Assembly: GCA_001796315.1 (NCBI GenBank)
Contig: MGME01000031.1
Coordinates: forward strand, 1 to 63,512
Direction: 5' to 3'
Length of the DNA: 63,512 bases
DNA from: Chlamydiae bacterium RIFCSPLOWO2_12_FULL_49_12
GTDB lineage: Bacteria > Chlamydiota > Chlamydiia > Chlamydiales > Rhabdochlamydiaceae
The position numbers and the translations under genes are program-made. The notes below the pieces were generated by a model. The model searched no databases. It was given only the letters and a program-made list of their open reading frames with translations, and was not told the origin of the DNA. This document shows positions 1 through 8,071 of the stretch, in pieces; positions within the stretch are counted from its first letter, which is position 1, and each line of letters begins with the position of its first letter.

Positions 1-124
1 AGACTCCTTGTAAAAAAATTTTCATAAATCCTCGCAATAACGTTATTTATATTTATTACTTGTATTTTATGCATTATTACAATTGATGTACAATATTAAA
101 ATATTTTTTATTCCTCCCTCGTTG

Positions 125-233
125 GGAAACCCGGCCCTTAAGGGCCGGGTATTTTCAAAAGACGGGTTGGGCCGAGTTCGAAACTCGGCCCGAAACCGCA
201 AAAATTCTTGGGGCCTTAAGGCCCGAGTTCATC
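125..233. repeat. Element C, copy 1 (109 bp, three hairpins)
   Basis: Non-coding element made of three successive perfect or near-perfect hairpins. The first is CCGGCCCTTAAGGGCCGG, the second is GGGCCGAGTTCGAAACTCGGCCC (arms GGGCCGAGTT / AACTCGGCCC), and the third is GGGCCTTAAGGCCC. The same 109-bp unit occurs in inverted orientation at 27137-27245 with only scattered differences. This copy lies in the AT-rich region upstream of dapA. It codes for nothing visible. It could be a miniature mobile element, a bidirectional terminator or a processed RNA; the sequence alone does not decide. Confidence 0.85.
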
Positions 234-241
234 ATTAATTC

Positions 242-313
242 GCAAGTGCCCATGAAACCGAGGTAACCGGGGCCCCGTTTCGGGGTGGTTACCTCAGTTT
301 TATGAGCACTTGC
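242..313. repeat. Element E, long imperfect palindrome upstream of dapA
   Basis: A 27-nt left arm beginning GCAAGTGCCCATGAAACC pairs with a right arm ending TTATGAGCACTTGC, with three non-Watson-Crick positions of 27. The centre holds a second GC-rich hairpin with CCCC/GGGG arms. Only one copy was seen in this window. It lies about 100 bp before the dapA start, so it may be in the dapA leader or may be another miniature element. Positions 1-124 are AT-rich and show no gene. Confidence 0.75.
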
Positions 314-414
314 ATTAATTCTGTCTTGTTGCTGTTCTTTTTTCTTTTGAAAAACCTTTGCTTTCTTAAAAAGGCGGCTTTCCTCAATATCTTTTCATAG
401 AACTCTTTTTTCAC

Positions 415-1287
415 ATGGCGCTAAAAGGCACAGTCACGGCGTTGATCACCCCCTTTAAAGAGGAGAAGCTCGATCTTGACGGGCTGAGGAGAAACATTGC
501 CTTTCAAATCGAAAGCGGCGTAAGCGGCATTCTCCCTTTGGGCACAACAGGAGAGTCCGCCACGTTGACGCGCGAGGAGAGAGAGAGCGTCCTTTCTACG
601 GCAGTTGCCGTGACAAAGGGGCGCGTCCCCATCTGGGCGGGGACGGGAACCAATGCGACGGCAGAGACCATCGAACGCACCCTGCGAGCACAAGATTTAG
701 GAGCGGATCTGGCCCTCATTGTCACTCCCTATTACAACAAACCGACACAAGAGGGGATCTTTCGCCATTTTGAAGCGGTCTCGGCTGCCGTCTCCATTCC
801 ACTTGTCGTCTACAACATTGAAGGGAGAACGGCAAGAAATATCGAGACAGAGACGCTCAAGCGCATTGCAGAGCTTCCCCATGTGGCGGGGGTCAAGGAG
901 GCGTCGGGAAACCTCCTGCAAATTTCCGAGGTGATCCGTGAGATCCCCAAGCTCGCCGTCTTCAGCGGCGATGACGCCTTAACGCTTCCCGCCATGGCCC
1001 TTGGGGCGTGCGGCGTCGTCTCCGTGGTGAGCAATCTCATCCCGAGGGAGATGGTCGCCTTCACAGCCGCTCTTTTGGAGGGAAGGTGGAAGGAGGCGCA
1101 AGAGCTTCATCACCGTCTCTTTCCGCTCTTTCGCGCCGCTTTTTTAGAAGTCAATCCCGTTCCCATCAAAGAGGCCATGACTCTCTGCAAGATGGCCGCA
1201 GGCGGGCCGCGCCTTCCCCTCTGTGAACTGCTGCCTCACAATCGAGAGCGGCTGAAAGCCGTTTTGCAACAGATGGATCTTTTATGA
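415..1287 (+). CDS. dapA: 4-hydroxy-tetrahydrodipicolinate synthase
   Basis: Condenses pyruvate with aspartate semialdehyde in the diaminopimelate/lysine pathway (cytoplasm). The 290-residue length and TIM-barrel pattern are normal for the family. Visible hallmarks are the GTTGES pyruvate-binding motif near residue 43, the YYNKPTQ segment near 107, the YNIEGRT motif (family usually YNxPGRT) and the Schiff-base lysine K161 in AGVKEASGN. The ATG at 415 gives the canonical N-terminus MALKGTVTALITPF. There is no strong Shine-Dalgarno before it. The stop overlaps the asd start by 4 bp, so dapA, asd and dapL form one operon that feeds peptidoglycan precursor synthesis. Confidence 0.95.
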   Translation: MALKGTVTALITPFKEEKLDLDGLRRNIAFQIESGVSGILPLGTTGESATLTREERESVLSTAVAVTKGRVPIWAGTGTNATAETIERTLRAQDLGADLALIVTPYYNKPTQEGIFRHFEAVSAAVSIPLVVYNIEGRTARNIETETLKRIAELPHVAGVKEASGNLLQISEVIREIPKLAVFSGDDALTLPAMALGACGVVSVVSNLIPREMVAFTAALLEGRWKEAQELHHRLFPLFRAAFLEVNPVPIKEAMTLCKMAAGGPRLPLCELLPHNRERLKAVLQQMDLL

Positions 1288-2402
1288 AGAGAATCCCCGT
1301 CGGAGTGCTGGGTGCGACCGGGATGGCCGGAATGGAGATGGTCCGGCTCCTCTCGGATCATCCTCTTTTTGAGCTGACCTTCGTTGCCGCTTCCTTGAAC
1401 AATGTCGGCAAGAGCTACCGCGAGGCCGTCTCGGAAAGAGGGAGCGCCCCTTATTTTGCGTCCGCGCTTCGGCTCTTTGCGCTTGAGGATCTTTTGGGAA
1501 TGCAAAAGAGACCCAAGCTCCTCTTTTCCGCTCTTAGTAACGAGGCGGCAGCTGAGTGGGACGTGCGCTTTGCAAGCGAGGGCTTCTCCGTGGTCTCGAT
1601 GGCCTCTCAACACCGCTTCGACCCTTTCGTTCCGCTTCTGATCCCCGAAGTCAATGCCTGCCATCTCGATCTTTTGCCCCTGCAGAAAAGAGCCAAAGGG
1701 TGGAAGGGGTTTCTTGTGGCCAAGCCCAATTGCACGCTCCAGAGCTTTGTCATTCCTTTGGAGCCTCTTCACCGCGCCTTCAAGCTGAAAAGAGTCCTTC
1801 TCACGACCCTGCAAGCTGTCAGCGGAGCGGGATTTTCCGCTCTCTCTTCTCTTGACATCACAGAAAACGTCATCCCCTACATCTCTTCAGAGGAGGAGAA
1901 GACCGAGAAAGAGCCGCTAAAAATCTGGGGGAGCGTCGGCAAGGAGGGGATTGTCTTAGAAAAGGAGATCCTCTTAAGCGCCCATTGCAATCGCGTTCCT
2001 GTTGCAGACGGCCATCTCGCCTGCGTCTCGGCAGAGTTTGAAAAGAGACCCACTCTTAATCAGGTCAAAGAGGCATGGGAGACTTTCCATCCTCTTCCCC
2101 AACAGCTTAAGCTTCCCTCCGCTCCGAACCCCGTGATTCACTATTTCCTTGAAAAGGACCGCCCTCAACCCAAGCTGGATCGCGATTTAAGCGGGGGAAT
2201 GGCCGTGAGTGTCGGGCGCCTGCGTTCCTGCCCCCTTTTGCATATCCGGTTTGTCGCCCTCTCCCACAACCGGGTGCGCGGGGCTGCAGGAGGATCCCTT
2301 CTTACCGCTGAGCTGCTTCAAAAAAAAGGCTTTCTTGATCATGTTGAGACGCAATCCGACCCTCTCCCGCTTGAAGGGAGGCTATCTTTTTCCCGAGATT
2401 GA
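1284..2402 (+). CDS. asd: Aspartate-semialdehyde dehydrogenase
   Basis: NADPH-dependent enzyme that makes aspartate semialdehyde, the substrate of the DapA encoded just upstream. The N-terminal Rossmann motif GVLGATGMAG is clear. The catalytic cysteine is C150 in KPNCTLQ and the active-site histidine is H234 in AHCNRVPVADGH. These motifs and the 372-residue length fit the archaeal/fungal-like ASD subfamily used by chlamydiae. Its last 62 bp overlap the start chosen for dapL, an unusually long overlap consistent with tight coupling in a dapA-asd-dapL operon. Confidence 0.93.
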   Translation: MKRIPVGVLGATGMAGMEMVRLLSDHPLFELTFVAASLNNVGKSYREAVSERGSAPYFASALRLFALEDLLGMQKRPKLLFSALSNEAAAEWDVRFASEGFSVVSMASQHRFDPFVPLLIPEVNACHLDLLPLQKRAKGWKGFLVAKPNCTLQSFVIPLEPLHRAFKLKRVLLTTLQAVSGAGFSALSSLDITENVIPYISSEEEKTEKEPLKIWGSVGKEGIVLEKEILLSAHCNRVPVADGHLACVSAEFEKRPTLNQVKEAWETFHPLPQQLKLPSAPNPVIHYFLEKDRPQPKLDRDLSGGMAVSVGRLRSCPLLHIRFVALSHNRVRGAAGGSLLTAELLQKKGFLDHVETQSDPLPLEGRLSFSRD

Positions 2403-3513
2403 AAAAAGAACACAAGCTTTTCTTAAGTGCAACCCTGATGCAAAGCTCATCTCTTTAGGGATCGGGGATACGACACTTCCCTTGCCGCCGCTAATCGCAG
2501 AGGCGATGGCCCGCAAGGCGCTAGAGCTTGCAACGGTCCAAGGATATCGAGGATATGGTCCGGAAGAGGGGCTTCAAGAGCTGAGGGAGGCCATTGCGCA
2601 CACTCTCTACGGAGATTCTTTCAGCTTTGAGGAGATCTTTATTTCGGATGGAGCAGGGAGCGACATCGGGCGCCTGCAGGCCTTTTTAGGAGGGGGTCTT
2701 AAAGTCGCCCTCCAGGATCCCGTCTATCCCGTCTTTTTGGATGGAAGCCTCATCTTCGACGCGCAGGAGGTCCGCTTCCTTCCCTGCCTTCCCGAAAATA
2801 ATTTTTTTCCGGATCTCTCCAGGGCCCAAGGATGCGACGTCCTCTATTTTTGCTCTCCGAATAATCCGACAGGAGCGGCGCTTAGCTATGAAGAGATGAA
2901 AGAGCTCATCTCTTTTGCCCACCGCAACCGCTCTTTGATTGTTTTTGATGCCGCCTATGTCCCCTTTGTGCAAAGATCCGGCTTTCCGCGCTCCATTTAT
3001 GATGTCGAAGGAGCCTCGGAAGTGGCCATCGAGGTGAACTCCTTTTCAAAGCTCGTTGGCTTTACCGGCGTACGTCTGGGATGGACGGTCGTTCCCAAAG
3101 CGCTCTCTTACCGCGGAGGAGAAAAGATCCATGCAGACTGGAGGCGCTTCATTCAAACCTTCTTTAATGGAGCGTCTCGCCTAGCCCAGGCCGGCGGACT
3201 TGCCGCCTTGACCCCTTTGGGAAGAGCTGCCTCTCAAAAAAACATGACCTATTATTTAAAGAATGCCGCCCTTTTGAAAGAAGGGTTGCAAAAAGTGGTC
3301 GCAAGAGTCTATGGAGGAGAGCACTCCCCCTATCTCTGGGCCCACTTTCCAAAAAAGAAAGCGTGGGATCTTTTTGAAGAATTTCTTACGCAGTTTCACC
3401 TTGTCACGATTCCCGGAAGCGGCTTTGGCCCCTCTGGAGAGGAGTTTTTACGCCTGAGCGCTTTTGGGAGCCGCGACTCTGTACGGGAAGCGCGCGCGCG
3501 CTTTGACAGGTAA
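2341..3513 (+). CDS. dapL: LL-diaminopimelate aminotransferase
   Basis: PLP-dependent class I/II aminotransferase that converts tetrahydrodipicolinate directly to LL-diaminopimelate, bypassing the succinylase/acetylase steps. Chlamydiae and plants use this route. The start at 2341 (MLRRNPTLSRLKGGYLFPEI) matches the family N-terminus; the frame stays open further upstream inside asd, but that part does not look like the family. Visible landmarks are ISLGIGDTTLPLP, the cofactor-binding FCSPNNPTGAA, and the PLP lysine K237 in NSFSKLVGFTGVRLGW. The length is 390 residues. The genes for the earlier and later steps (lysC, dapB, dapF) are not in this window. Confidence 0.93.
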   Translation: MLRRNPTLSRLKGGYLFPEIEKRTQAFLKCNPDAKLISLGIGDTTLPLPPLIAEAMARKALELATVQGYRGYGPEEGLQELREAIAHTLYGDSFSFEEIFISDGAGSDIGRLQAFLGGGLKVALQDPVYPVFLDGSLIFDAQEVRFLPCLPENNFFPDLSRAQGCDVLYFCSPNNPTGAALSYEEMKELISFAHRNRSLIVFDAAYVPFVQRSGFPRSIYDVEGASEVAIEVNSFSKLVGFTGVRLGWTVVPKALSYRGGEKIHADWRRFIQTFFNGASRLAQAGGLAALTPLGRAASQKNMTYYLKNAALLKEGLQKVVARVYGGEHSPYLWAHFPKKKAWDLFEEFLTQFHLVTIPGSGFGPSGEEFLRLSAFGSRDSVREARARFDR

Positions 3514-3558
3514 AGCATTTTTTGGTACTTTTTTTCCTTTTTTGAAGGAGGTTTTCGA

Positions 3559-3915
3559 ATGGAGTTAGGATATCGTCAAAAGATCGAGAACATGCTCTTT
3601 CGTGTCGAGAGGGTCTTTAACGGATTGGGCTATGTTCCTTTCGTCTCTTCTTTTTCCGGCCCCCTGCGCGTGACAATGGGAAAGGCGGAGATGGTGGCGG
3701 GGGCGATTTTTGCTCTCGTAGACTATTGCCTGCATGCAGAAGAAGGAACGGTGGACCTAAGCTTTATCGTCCACGGGGCCGCAAACTGCCTTCGGGGAAT
3801 GGCGGAGACGATCTTTGTGGTCGGAAATCTTTGCACCTTCACCTACGGCTACATCTTTGGATTTCACTTCAGTTATGAAATGACGCAGCTCAAGCGTTCT
3901 TTTTCTTCTTCTTAG
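3559..3915 (+). CDS. Small hypothetical protein with hydrophobic segments
   Basis: I do not recognise this 118-residue protein. A strong ribosome-binding site (AAGGAGG, 3545-3551) before ATG 3559 supports translation. It has moderately hydrophobic stretches (near residues 45-58 and 70-105), ending in an aromatic-rich segment CTFTYGYIFGFHFSYE, so membrane association is possible. It follows dapL by about 45 bp on the same strand and its 3' end overlaps the convergent DUF3604 gene by 26 bp. No function can be assigned. Confidence 0.6.
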   Translation: MELGYRQKIENMLFRVERVFNGLGYVPFVSSFSGPLRVTMGKAEMVAGAIFALVDYCLHAEEGTVDLSFIVHGAANCLRGMAETIFVVGNLCTFTYGYIFGFHFSYEMTQLKRSFSSS

Positions 3916-5812
3916 GTAAAGACAGCGCTTCTCCTTCAGCAAGGTCGACCCAAATCGGGGAGCTCCAGGCCGCATGGCCGTCGCTTTGGAGCACGCGGAG
4001 GTAGTAGTAGAGAAAGGGGGGGCGGTCATCGGGCGAGGAAAGCGCGCAGGAGGAGATGTGTTCAGAGTCATCCAAAGCAAATTCGAGATGGGACTCTTTT
4101 GAAGAGAGGGTCTGAAAAGGTTTGCCGTTGCGGAAGAGGATGACTTCTTTAAGAGGAGCGCTCCCTGCAATGTACCCGGTGAGATGGCGGTTGAATGCCA
4201 GGCCGGGCTTGGAGCTTGTACTAAGTTCAGATCCCATCTGTGCGCCGGCGATAAAAAATCCGAGGATCATCCTCTCTCCCGTCGTGGCGTAGCAGGAGCG
4301 TTTTTGCAGAGCAAGCAAGAGAGCGTCGCGAGTCTGTTCGATGGCAATGATTGCCGTTAGCCCAGGAGTATACTGCACTTGATCGCTCTCATAATAACCT
4401 GTGAAAGTGCCTCGGTCATCCAGTCCTCCTGCGACAAAGCCGAATCGCTTGTTGTGGTCCAAGGCGCGGCGCACGGAACCCTCTTCCGCTTCAAAGACTC
4501 CCTTTTTATTCTCTGAGTGAATCGGGAAGAGATTTCCCTCTTTTTTTGTGCATTCGCTGCATCCCCAGGCGTTGTAGATCTCTACAACCGGTTCAAAGTC
4601 GGGCTCGAACTCTTGAAAGTTGCAAAAAAGCCCCCTGGCCATAGTAAAGGAGGGGATAGAGAGGAAGTCTTTAGGCGTGTGGCTCTTGTAGATCTTCTTT
4701 AGGGAATTCGACTTGAGATCTTTCTTTCTTAAAAGAGGCTTGCTGTCTTTGCAATAGATGAATTGCCGCAAGCCGCAAGAGGGCTCGCCCTCAAAGAACT
4801 GGAAGCCGAGAAAGGTCGTGAAACGCAAGTCCTCGTTGAATTCGGCGATCTGATTTCCAATCAGTTTCCAGTCCTCGTTGGAGGTCTCTTCGCTCTCTTC
4901 AAAGGGAGAAGAAGCGAAAAAGTGCAAGGCCTTTTCATCGCGGAAATGGCGCAGGCACGATTCGATATTATCATAGGAATCAAAGCGCTCGGATTCTCCA
5001 TGGAGAAGCCCCCAGTAAATCCCCTTTTCCGCCTCCGGCGTACATAAAATCGGCGAGGAAAAAAACTTCTCTTTCGTCGTGGGATTGAAGAGTTGGATTT
5101 TGTAGATGCCGCTTTCGTTGAAATAGAGGTTGGGGAGACTCAAAAAACCCGTCTCCGGGACAAAGAGCTTCCAGCTTAAGTTTTCGCGCAGGTGTTCATA
5201 ACTCAGTTCGATCAATGTCTCGGGAGGGGCATGATTGGTCAGATTGCCGCATTCGTCCTCGAAGCGCACGATCACATCAAATCGTTTGTTCCTAGAGACA
5301 AGAGAGGGAGCGATGATGCGGATGTTCTTTAAGAGGTTGCCGCGGATGTCGACGGTAAACACTTCGGGATCTCGATATCCCCCTTTTCCGGTGGGATCTA
5401 TATAAAGATGGAAGGGTTTTCTGCGCTGTACGACCGTTTGGGATCGGTTGCCGTTTTTTTTCATCTCTTCTTTTTTTTTCTCGTTTGTTCCCAAAAAGAT
5501 CGTAAAGGAATCGCCGGCGGCGATCGGGTAGGGGAGAGTGAACTCAAAAGAGGGCGCATAAGTTGCTTCTAATAGGACCTCAGTGGGATAGACGACCTTC
5601 CCCTTGGAGCTGCATCCCCAGATAAGGTTTTTCTTGCGTTTGGGGTCGGCGCCGGGAATCTCCCAGTCGATAGGCCGCCCCTTGGAGAGGAGGTCAAATT
5701 TGAGTTTTGCTCCCTTGGGAAGATCCGCAGAGGGAGAGTAGGAAAAAGACCAGGTTGAGACTTCCCCGGCCAAACAGAAATGAGGCTGAGCGATACAAAG
5801 GGAACGGCGCAT
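3890..5812 (-). CDS. DUF3604 domain protein
   Basis: A 640-residue protein whose C-terminal part carries features I associate with DUF3604: an EIYNAWG segment, RRALDHNKRFGFVAGGLDDRG, and LLLALQKRSCYATTGERMIL. This family resembles PHP-like metal hydrolases, but no reaction is established that I can name. The N-terminal third is probably beta-sandwich. There is no obvious signal peptide, so a cytoplasmic location is likely. The gene is monocistronic and convergent with the small membrane protein gene downstream. The KKKKKNA C-terminus is very basic. Confidence 0.75.
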   Translation of the reverse strand: MRRSLCIAQPHFCLAGEVSTWSFSYSPSADLPKGAKLKFDLLSKGRPIDWEIPGADPKRKKNLIWGCSSKGKVVYPTEVLLEATYAPSFEFTLPYPIAAGDSFTIFLGTNEKKKEEMKKNGNRSQTVVQRRKPFHLYIDPTGKGGYRDPEVFTVDIRGNLLKNIRIIAPSLVSRNKRFDVIVRFEDECGNLTNHAPPETLIELSYEHLRENLSWKLFVPETGFLSLPNLYFNESGIYKIQLFNPTTKEKFFSSPILCTPEAEKGIYWGLLHGESERFDSYDNIESCLRHFRDEKALHFFASSPFEESEETSNEDWKLIGNQIAEFNEDLRFTTFLGFQFFEGEPSCGLRQFIYCKDSKPLLRKKDLKSNSLKKIYKSHTPKDFLSIPSFTMARGLFCNFQEFEPDFEPVVEIYNAWGCSECTKKEGNLFPIHSENKKGVFEAEEGSVRRALDHNKRFGFVAGGLDDRGTFTGYYESDQVQYTPGLTAIIAIEQTRDALLLALQKRSCYATTGERMILGFFIAGAQMGSELSTSSKPGLAFNRHLTGYIAGSAPLKEVILFRNGKPFQTLSSKESHLEFALDDSEHISSCALSSPDDRPPFLYYYLRVLQSDGHAAWSSPIWVDLAEGEALSLPKKKKKNA

Positions 5813-5866
5813 GAAAGACTCTCTTAAGGGTTAAGGCTTTTATTGTGCTTAAAGATTCAGTAATTT

Positions 5867-7192
5867 TCAATGCTCTTTCCCCTCTTTTCGATGAGGCATG
5901 ATGCGAACCTTTTCGACAGAGCGCTCTGTAGAGAGGATGACTTCCAGGTCAAAATCATCGTGATGGAGGCGCCACCCCGGGGTGGGGATCGCCCCCGCCC
6001 GATGGAAGATATAGCCTCCCAGAGTATCGTATTCGGCGCTTTGCGGAATCCTAATCCCTAGCTCCTCTTCGATGTCGATCAAGGTCATTTTAGCGTCGAC
6101 GACCCACTCTCCCGTGGAGAGATGCGAGTAGAGGGTCTCTTCATCCGTATCATATTCGTCGGCAATCTCCCCGACAAGCTCCTCCAGAATATCTTCAATG
6201 GTCACAATCCCCTCCGTACCGCCATATTCATCCACGACGATGGCCAGGTGAGACTGTTTGTTTCGAAACTCCTGCAAGAGCAAAGAGAGCCGCTTGGTTT
6301 CGGGAGTATAGAGGACGGGTTTGATCAGCGTTTCGATGGGAACGTCCAGATCCTCTTTTTTGATGTAGGCGTTGAGGACGTCCTTGTACAGGAGCACTCC
6401 GACGATTTGGTCGATGCTCTCTTGATAGACAGGAATGCGGCTGTAGCCCTGCTCGAGCGCTTTCGGGGCGGCCTCATGGATCGAGAGAGAAGAAGGAAGG
6501 GCAAAGAGATCGATGCGGGGAACCATCACTTCGCGGGCAATGCGATCCTTAAAGGAAGCAACCGAGAGCATCAGTCTTTTATCGCTTTCATCAAAGGCAG
6601 TCTCTGCTTCATTGAGCATGTCGAGGAGTCGCTCCTTCATCTGGAATGAGGAGGAGAGGGTTTTCCTTTTAGAAGAGAGGGGAGCCACAAGCGAGAAGAG
6701 CTTATAGAAGGGGAAAGTCAGAAAGAAGAGAGCTGAAAGAGAGAGCGAGGCTACAGGGGAGAGAGTCTTAAAGACCGCGAGTGGGCTGAGAGCGGAGAGC
6801 AGCCTCATTGCAAGATCGCAAAGAAAAGCGATCAGGATGATCAACAGCGCTCCCGGGATGATCAGCCCCCAAAAAGCCGCTTCCAAAAGAGGCTCATCGA
6901 CCGGCGCAAGGAAGAGAAGAAAGATAAAGGCAAAAGCTGCATAGAGCAGTTGGAGAAGCTGTTTGGTAGAAGAGAGAAAAAAGAAGAGGGCTTCCGATCG
7001 CTTCTCTTTCGCAAAGAGCTTTAAAAAATAGGAGAAGAAAAAAAGATGAGGATAGGTCTTAAAGGCAAGATGCGCCTGTGTGCGCCCTAATTTCAGGATA
7101 GCGGTTGTCAGCGCAGACAAAGAGAGGGAGCAAAAGAGGAAGAGCAGAGCTAGAAGGGGAGTGTTGATCGCGATGGAGTGGTACATGGTCAT
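5867..7192 (-). CDS. CNNM/CorC-type membrane protein with CBS pair
   Basis: Hemolysin-C-like protein with an N-terminal DUF21 membrane domain (hydrophobic stretches over roughly residues 8-180), two CBS motifs (around SYSRIPVYQ and SHLAIVVDEYGGTEGIVTIEDILEE) and a C-terminal transporter-associated CorC/HlyC domain. Family members are linked to Mg2+/Co2+ homeostasis. The start at 7192 is fixed by a TGATG junction with the end of ybeY. The frame runs open further upstream inside ybeY but without family-like sequence. ybeY followed by this gene is a chlamydial arrangement as I recall it (CT422-CT423). Confidence 0.9.
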   Translation of the reverse strand: MTMYHSIAINTPLLALLFLFCSLSLSALTTAILKLGRTQAHLAFKTYPHLFFFSYFLKLFAKEKRSEALFFFLSSTKQLLQLLYAAFAFIFLLFLAPVDEPLLEAAFWGLIIPGALLIILIAFLCDLAMRLLSALSPLAVFKTLSPVASLSLSALFFLTFPFYKLFSLVAPLSSKRKTLSSSFQMKERLLDMLNEAETAFDESDKRLMLSVASFKDRIAREVMVPRIDLFALPSSLSIHEAAPKALEQGYSRIPVYQESIDQIVGVLLYKDVLNAYIKKEDLDVPIETLIKPVLYTPETKRLSLLLQEFRNKQSHLAIVVDEYGGTEGIVTIEDILEELVGEIADEYDTDEETLYSHLSTGEWVVDAKMTLIDIEEELGIRIPQSAEYDTLGGYIFHRAGAIPTPGWRLHHDDFDLEVILSTERSVEKVRIMPHRKEGKEH

Positions 7193-7635
7193 CAAGAAAG
7201 CAGCAAACCTTTTTCTTGTAAATAGTTCAGGCTCATCTTCTCTTTGCGGCGCATCCTTTCCCGCTCTTTTTTCGGGCGGTCCGTGTAGCCGAGGAGGTGG
7301 AGCAGCGCGTGGATGAGATACAAAGAAATCTCCTGATAGGGATCTTTCCCCCGGGCGTCGGCGTACTCTTTTGCCACTCGGGGACAGAGCACGACCTCTC
7401 CGAGAAGCGACGAGTCGACCGGAAAGGCGAGGCAATCCGTCGGGGTGGGATCGTTAAAAAAGCGGCCATGCAAAGTGGTAATTTTTTGTTTCGAAACAAA
7501 GCCGACGACCACTTCGTCCGGAAAGACGCCCCAATAGTTCAAAAGCGCCTTCACCATTTTCCGAATGGAAAAGACCGAAAGCTTAAGATCTCTTTGAGAA
7601 GAATAGACAGTGATTTGCACGCGATTAAGAGACAA
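7192..7635 (-). CDS. ybeY: Endoribonuclease YbeY-like
   Basis: Metal-dependent rRNA-maturation RNase. The signature block FVSKQKITTLHGRFFNDPTPTD, then CLAFPVD, fits the YbeY family, and the zinc-binding helix is HALLHLLGYTD. In most YbeY proteins that motif is HGxLHLxGYDH; here the third metal ligand position is Asp119 instead of His. The start is uncertain: TTG 7635 overlaps the stop of the small basic protein gene, and GTG 7620 is an alternative (MQITVYSS). The end overlaps the next gene by one base (TGATG). The length of 142-147 residues is normal. Confidence 0.85.
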   Translation of the reverse strand: MSLNRVQITVYSSQRDLKLSVFSIRKMVKALLNYWGVFPDEVVVGFVSKQKITTLHGRFFNDPTPTDCLAFPVDSSLLGEVVLCPRVAKEYADARGKDPYQEISLYLIHALLHLLGYTDRPKKERERMRRKEKMSLNYLQEKGLLLS

Positions 7636-7789
7636 CAGATGGGGTTTTGGGAAGGTTGGTCACCCTCTTGTTCTTTCCATCTTTCCACTTTCCAAGAGTG
7701 CGGAGGACGTCAATGCGCTCATATCGTTTCAGCACATTCCGTTTCTTTCCCCCTTTTCCCCCTTTTCCATAGCTTGGATGGCGCGACAT
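7625..7789 (-). CDS. Verrucomicrobia/Chlamydia-type small basic protein (54 aa)
   Basis: A 54-residue, lysine/arginine-rich protein starting MSRHPSYGKGGKGGKKRN, continuing VLKRYERIDVLRTLGKW, and ending TNLPKTPSVVS. This is the pattern of the small basic protein family of Verrucomicrobia and Chlamydiae, whose function is unknown (a ribosome- or nucleic-acid-related role is a guess from charge). The ATG at 7789 has an AGGGA ribosome-binding site that overlaps the stop of the preceding small gene. The gene's stop overlaps the proposed ybeY start. The layout suggests a translationally coupled string: small ORF, small basic protein, ybeY, CNNM gene. Confidence 0.88.
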   Translation of the reverse strand: MSRHPSYGKGGKGGKKRNVLKRYERIDVLRTLGKWKDGKNKRVTNLPKTPSVVS

Positions 7790-7798
7790 ATTCGTTCC

Positions 7799-7972
7799 CT
7801 ATTTGATTTTTGAAATAAAATGGGTTTGAGCAAGATCTCCGCCTACCGCATTGTCGTGCAGTTTAAAGCCTTGTGGAAGATTGTCTTGTTTGGGACCGCT
7901 TTTTAGGCCGCCGATGCGAGGCGCCTTGGGGCTCTGCCTTCGTCTCTCCTGCTGTTTACTGATTCTAACAAT
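7799..7972 (-). CDS. Putative 57-aa protein, possible ATT start
   Basis: An open frame on the minus strand encodes a charged, protein-like sequence (ISKQQERRRQSPKAP, RIGGLKSGPKQDNLPQGFKL, ending AQTHFISKIK). Its TAG stop sits 9 bp before the ATG of the small basic protein. The frame has no ATG, GTG or TTG; the best start is ATT at 7972, 7 nt after a GGAG motif. ATT starts are rare (infC is the known case). As I recall, C. trachomatis has two small genes (CT421.1 and CT421.2) at this place. It could also be a decayed gene. Positions 7973-8071 hold nothing else evident. Confidence 0.5.
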   Translation of the reverse strand: MVRISKQQERRRQSPKAPRIGGLKSGPKQDNLPQGFKLHDNAVGGDLAQTHFISKIK

Positions 7973-8071
7973 GAAAGTTCTCCAAAAACCTAAATCATAA
8001 GGGATAACTATTCATTTATTCAACTCTTTTTCTTGTTGAGGGGGATGAGGGGAGAAGTATAAAAAGAGCGC

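Noticed and set aside
2209-2340. N-terminal extension of dapL
   Set aside because: It lies inside asd, is not similar to aminotransferases, and the family N-terminus begins at 2341.
7193-7435. N-terminal extension of the CNNM protein
   Set aside because: It is the antiframe content of ybeY, very Arg/Pro-rich; the TGATG junction at 7192 gives a family-like start.
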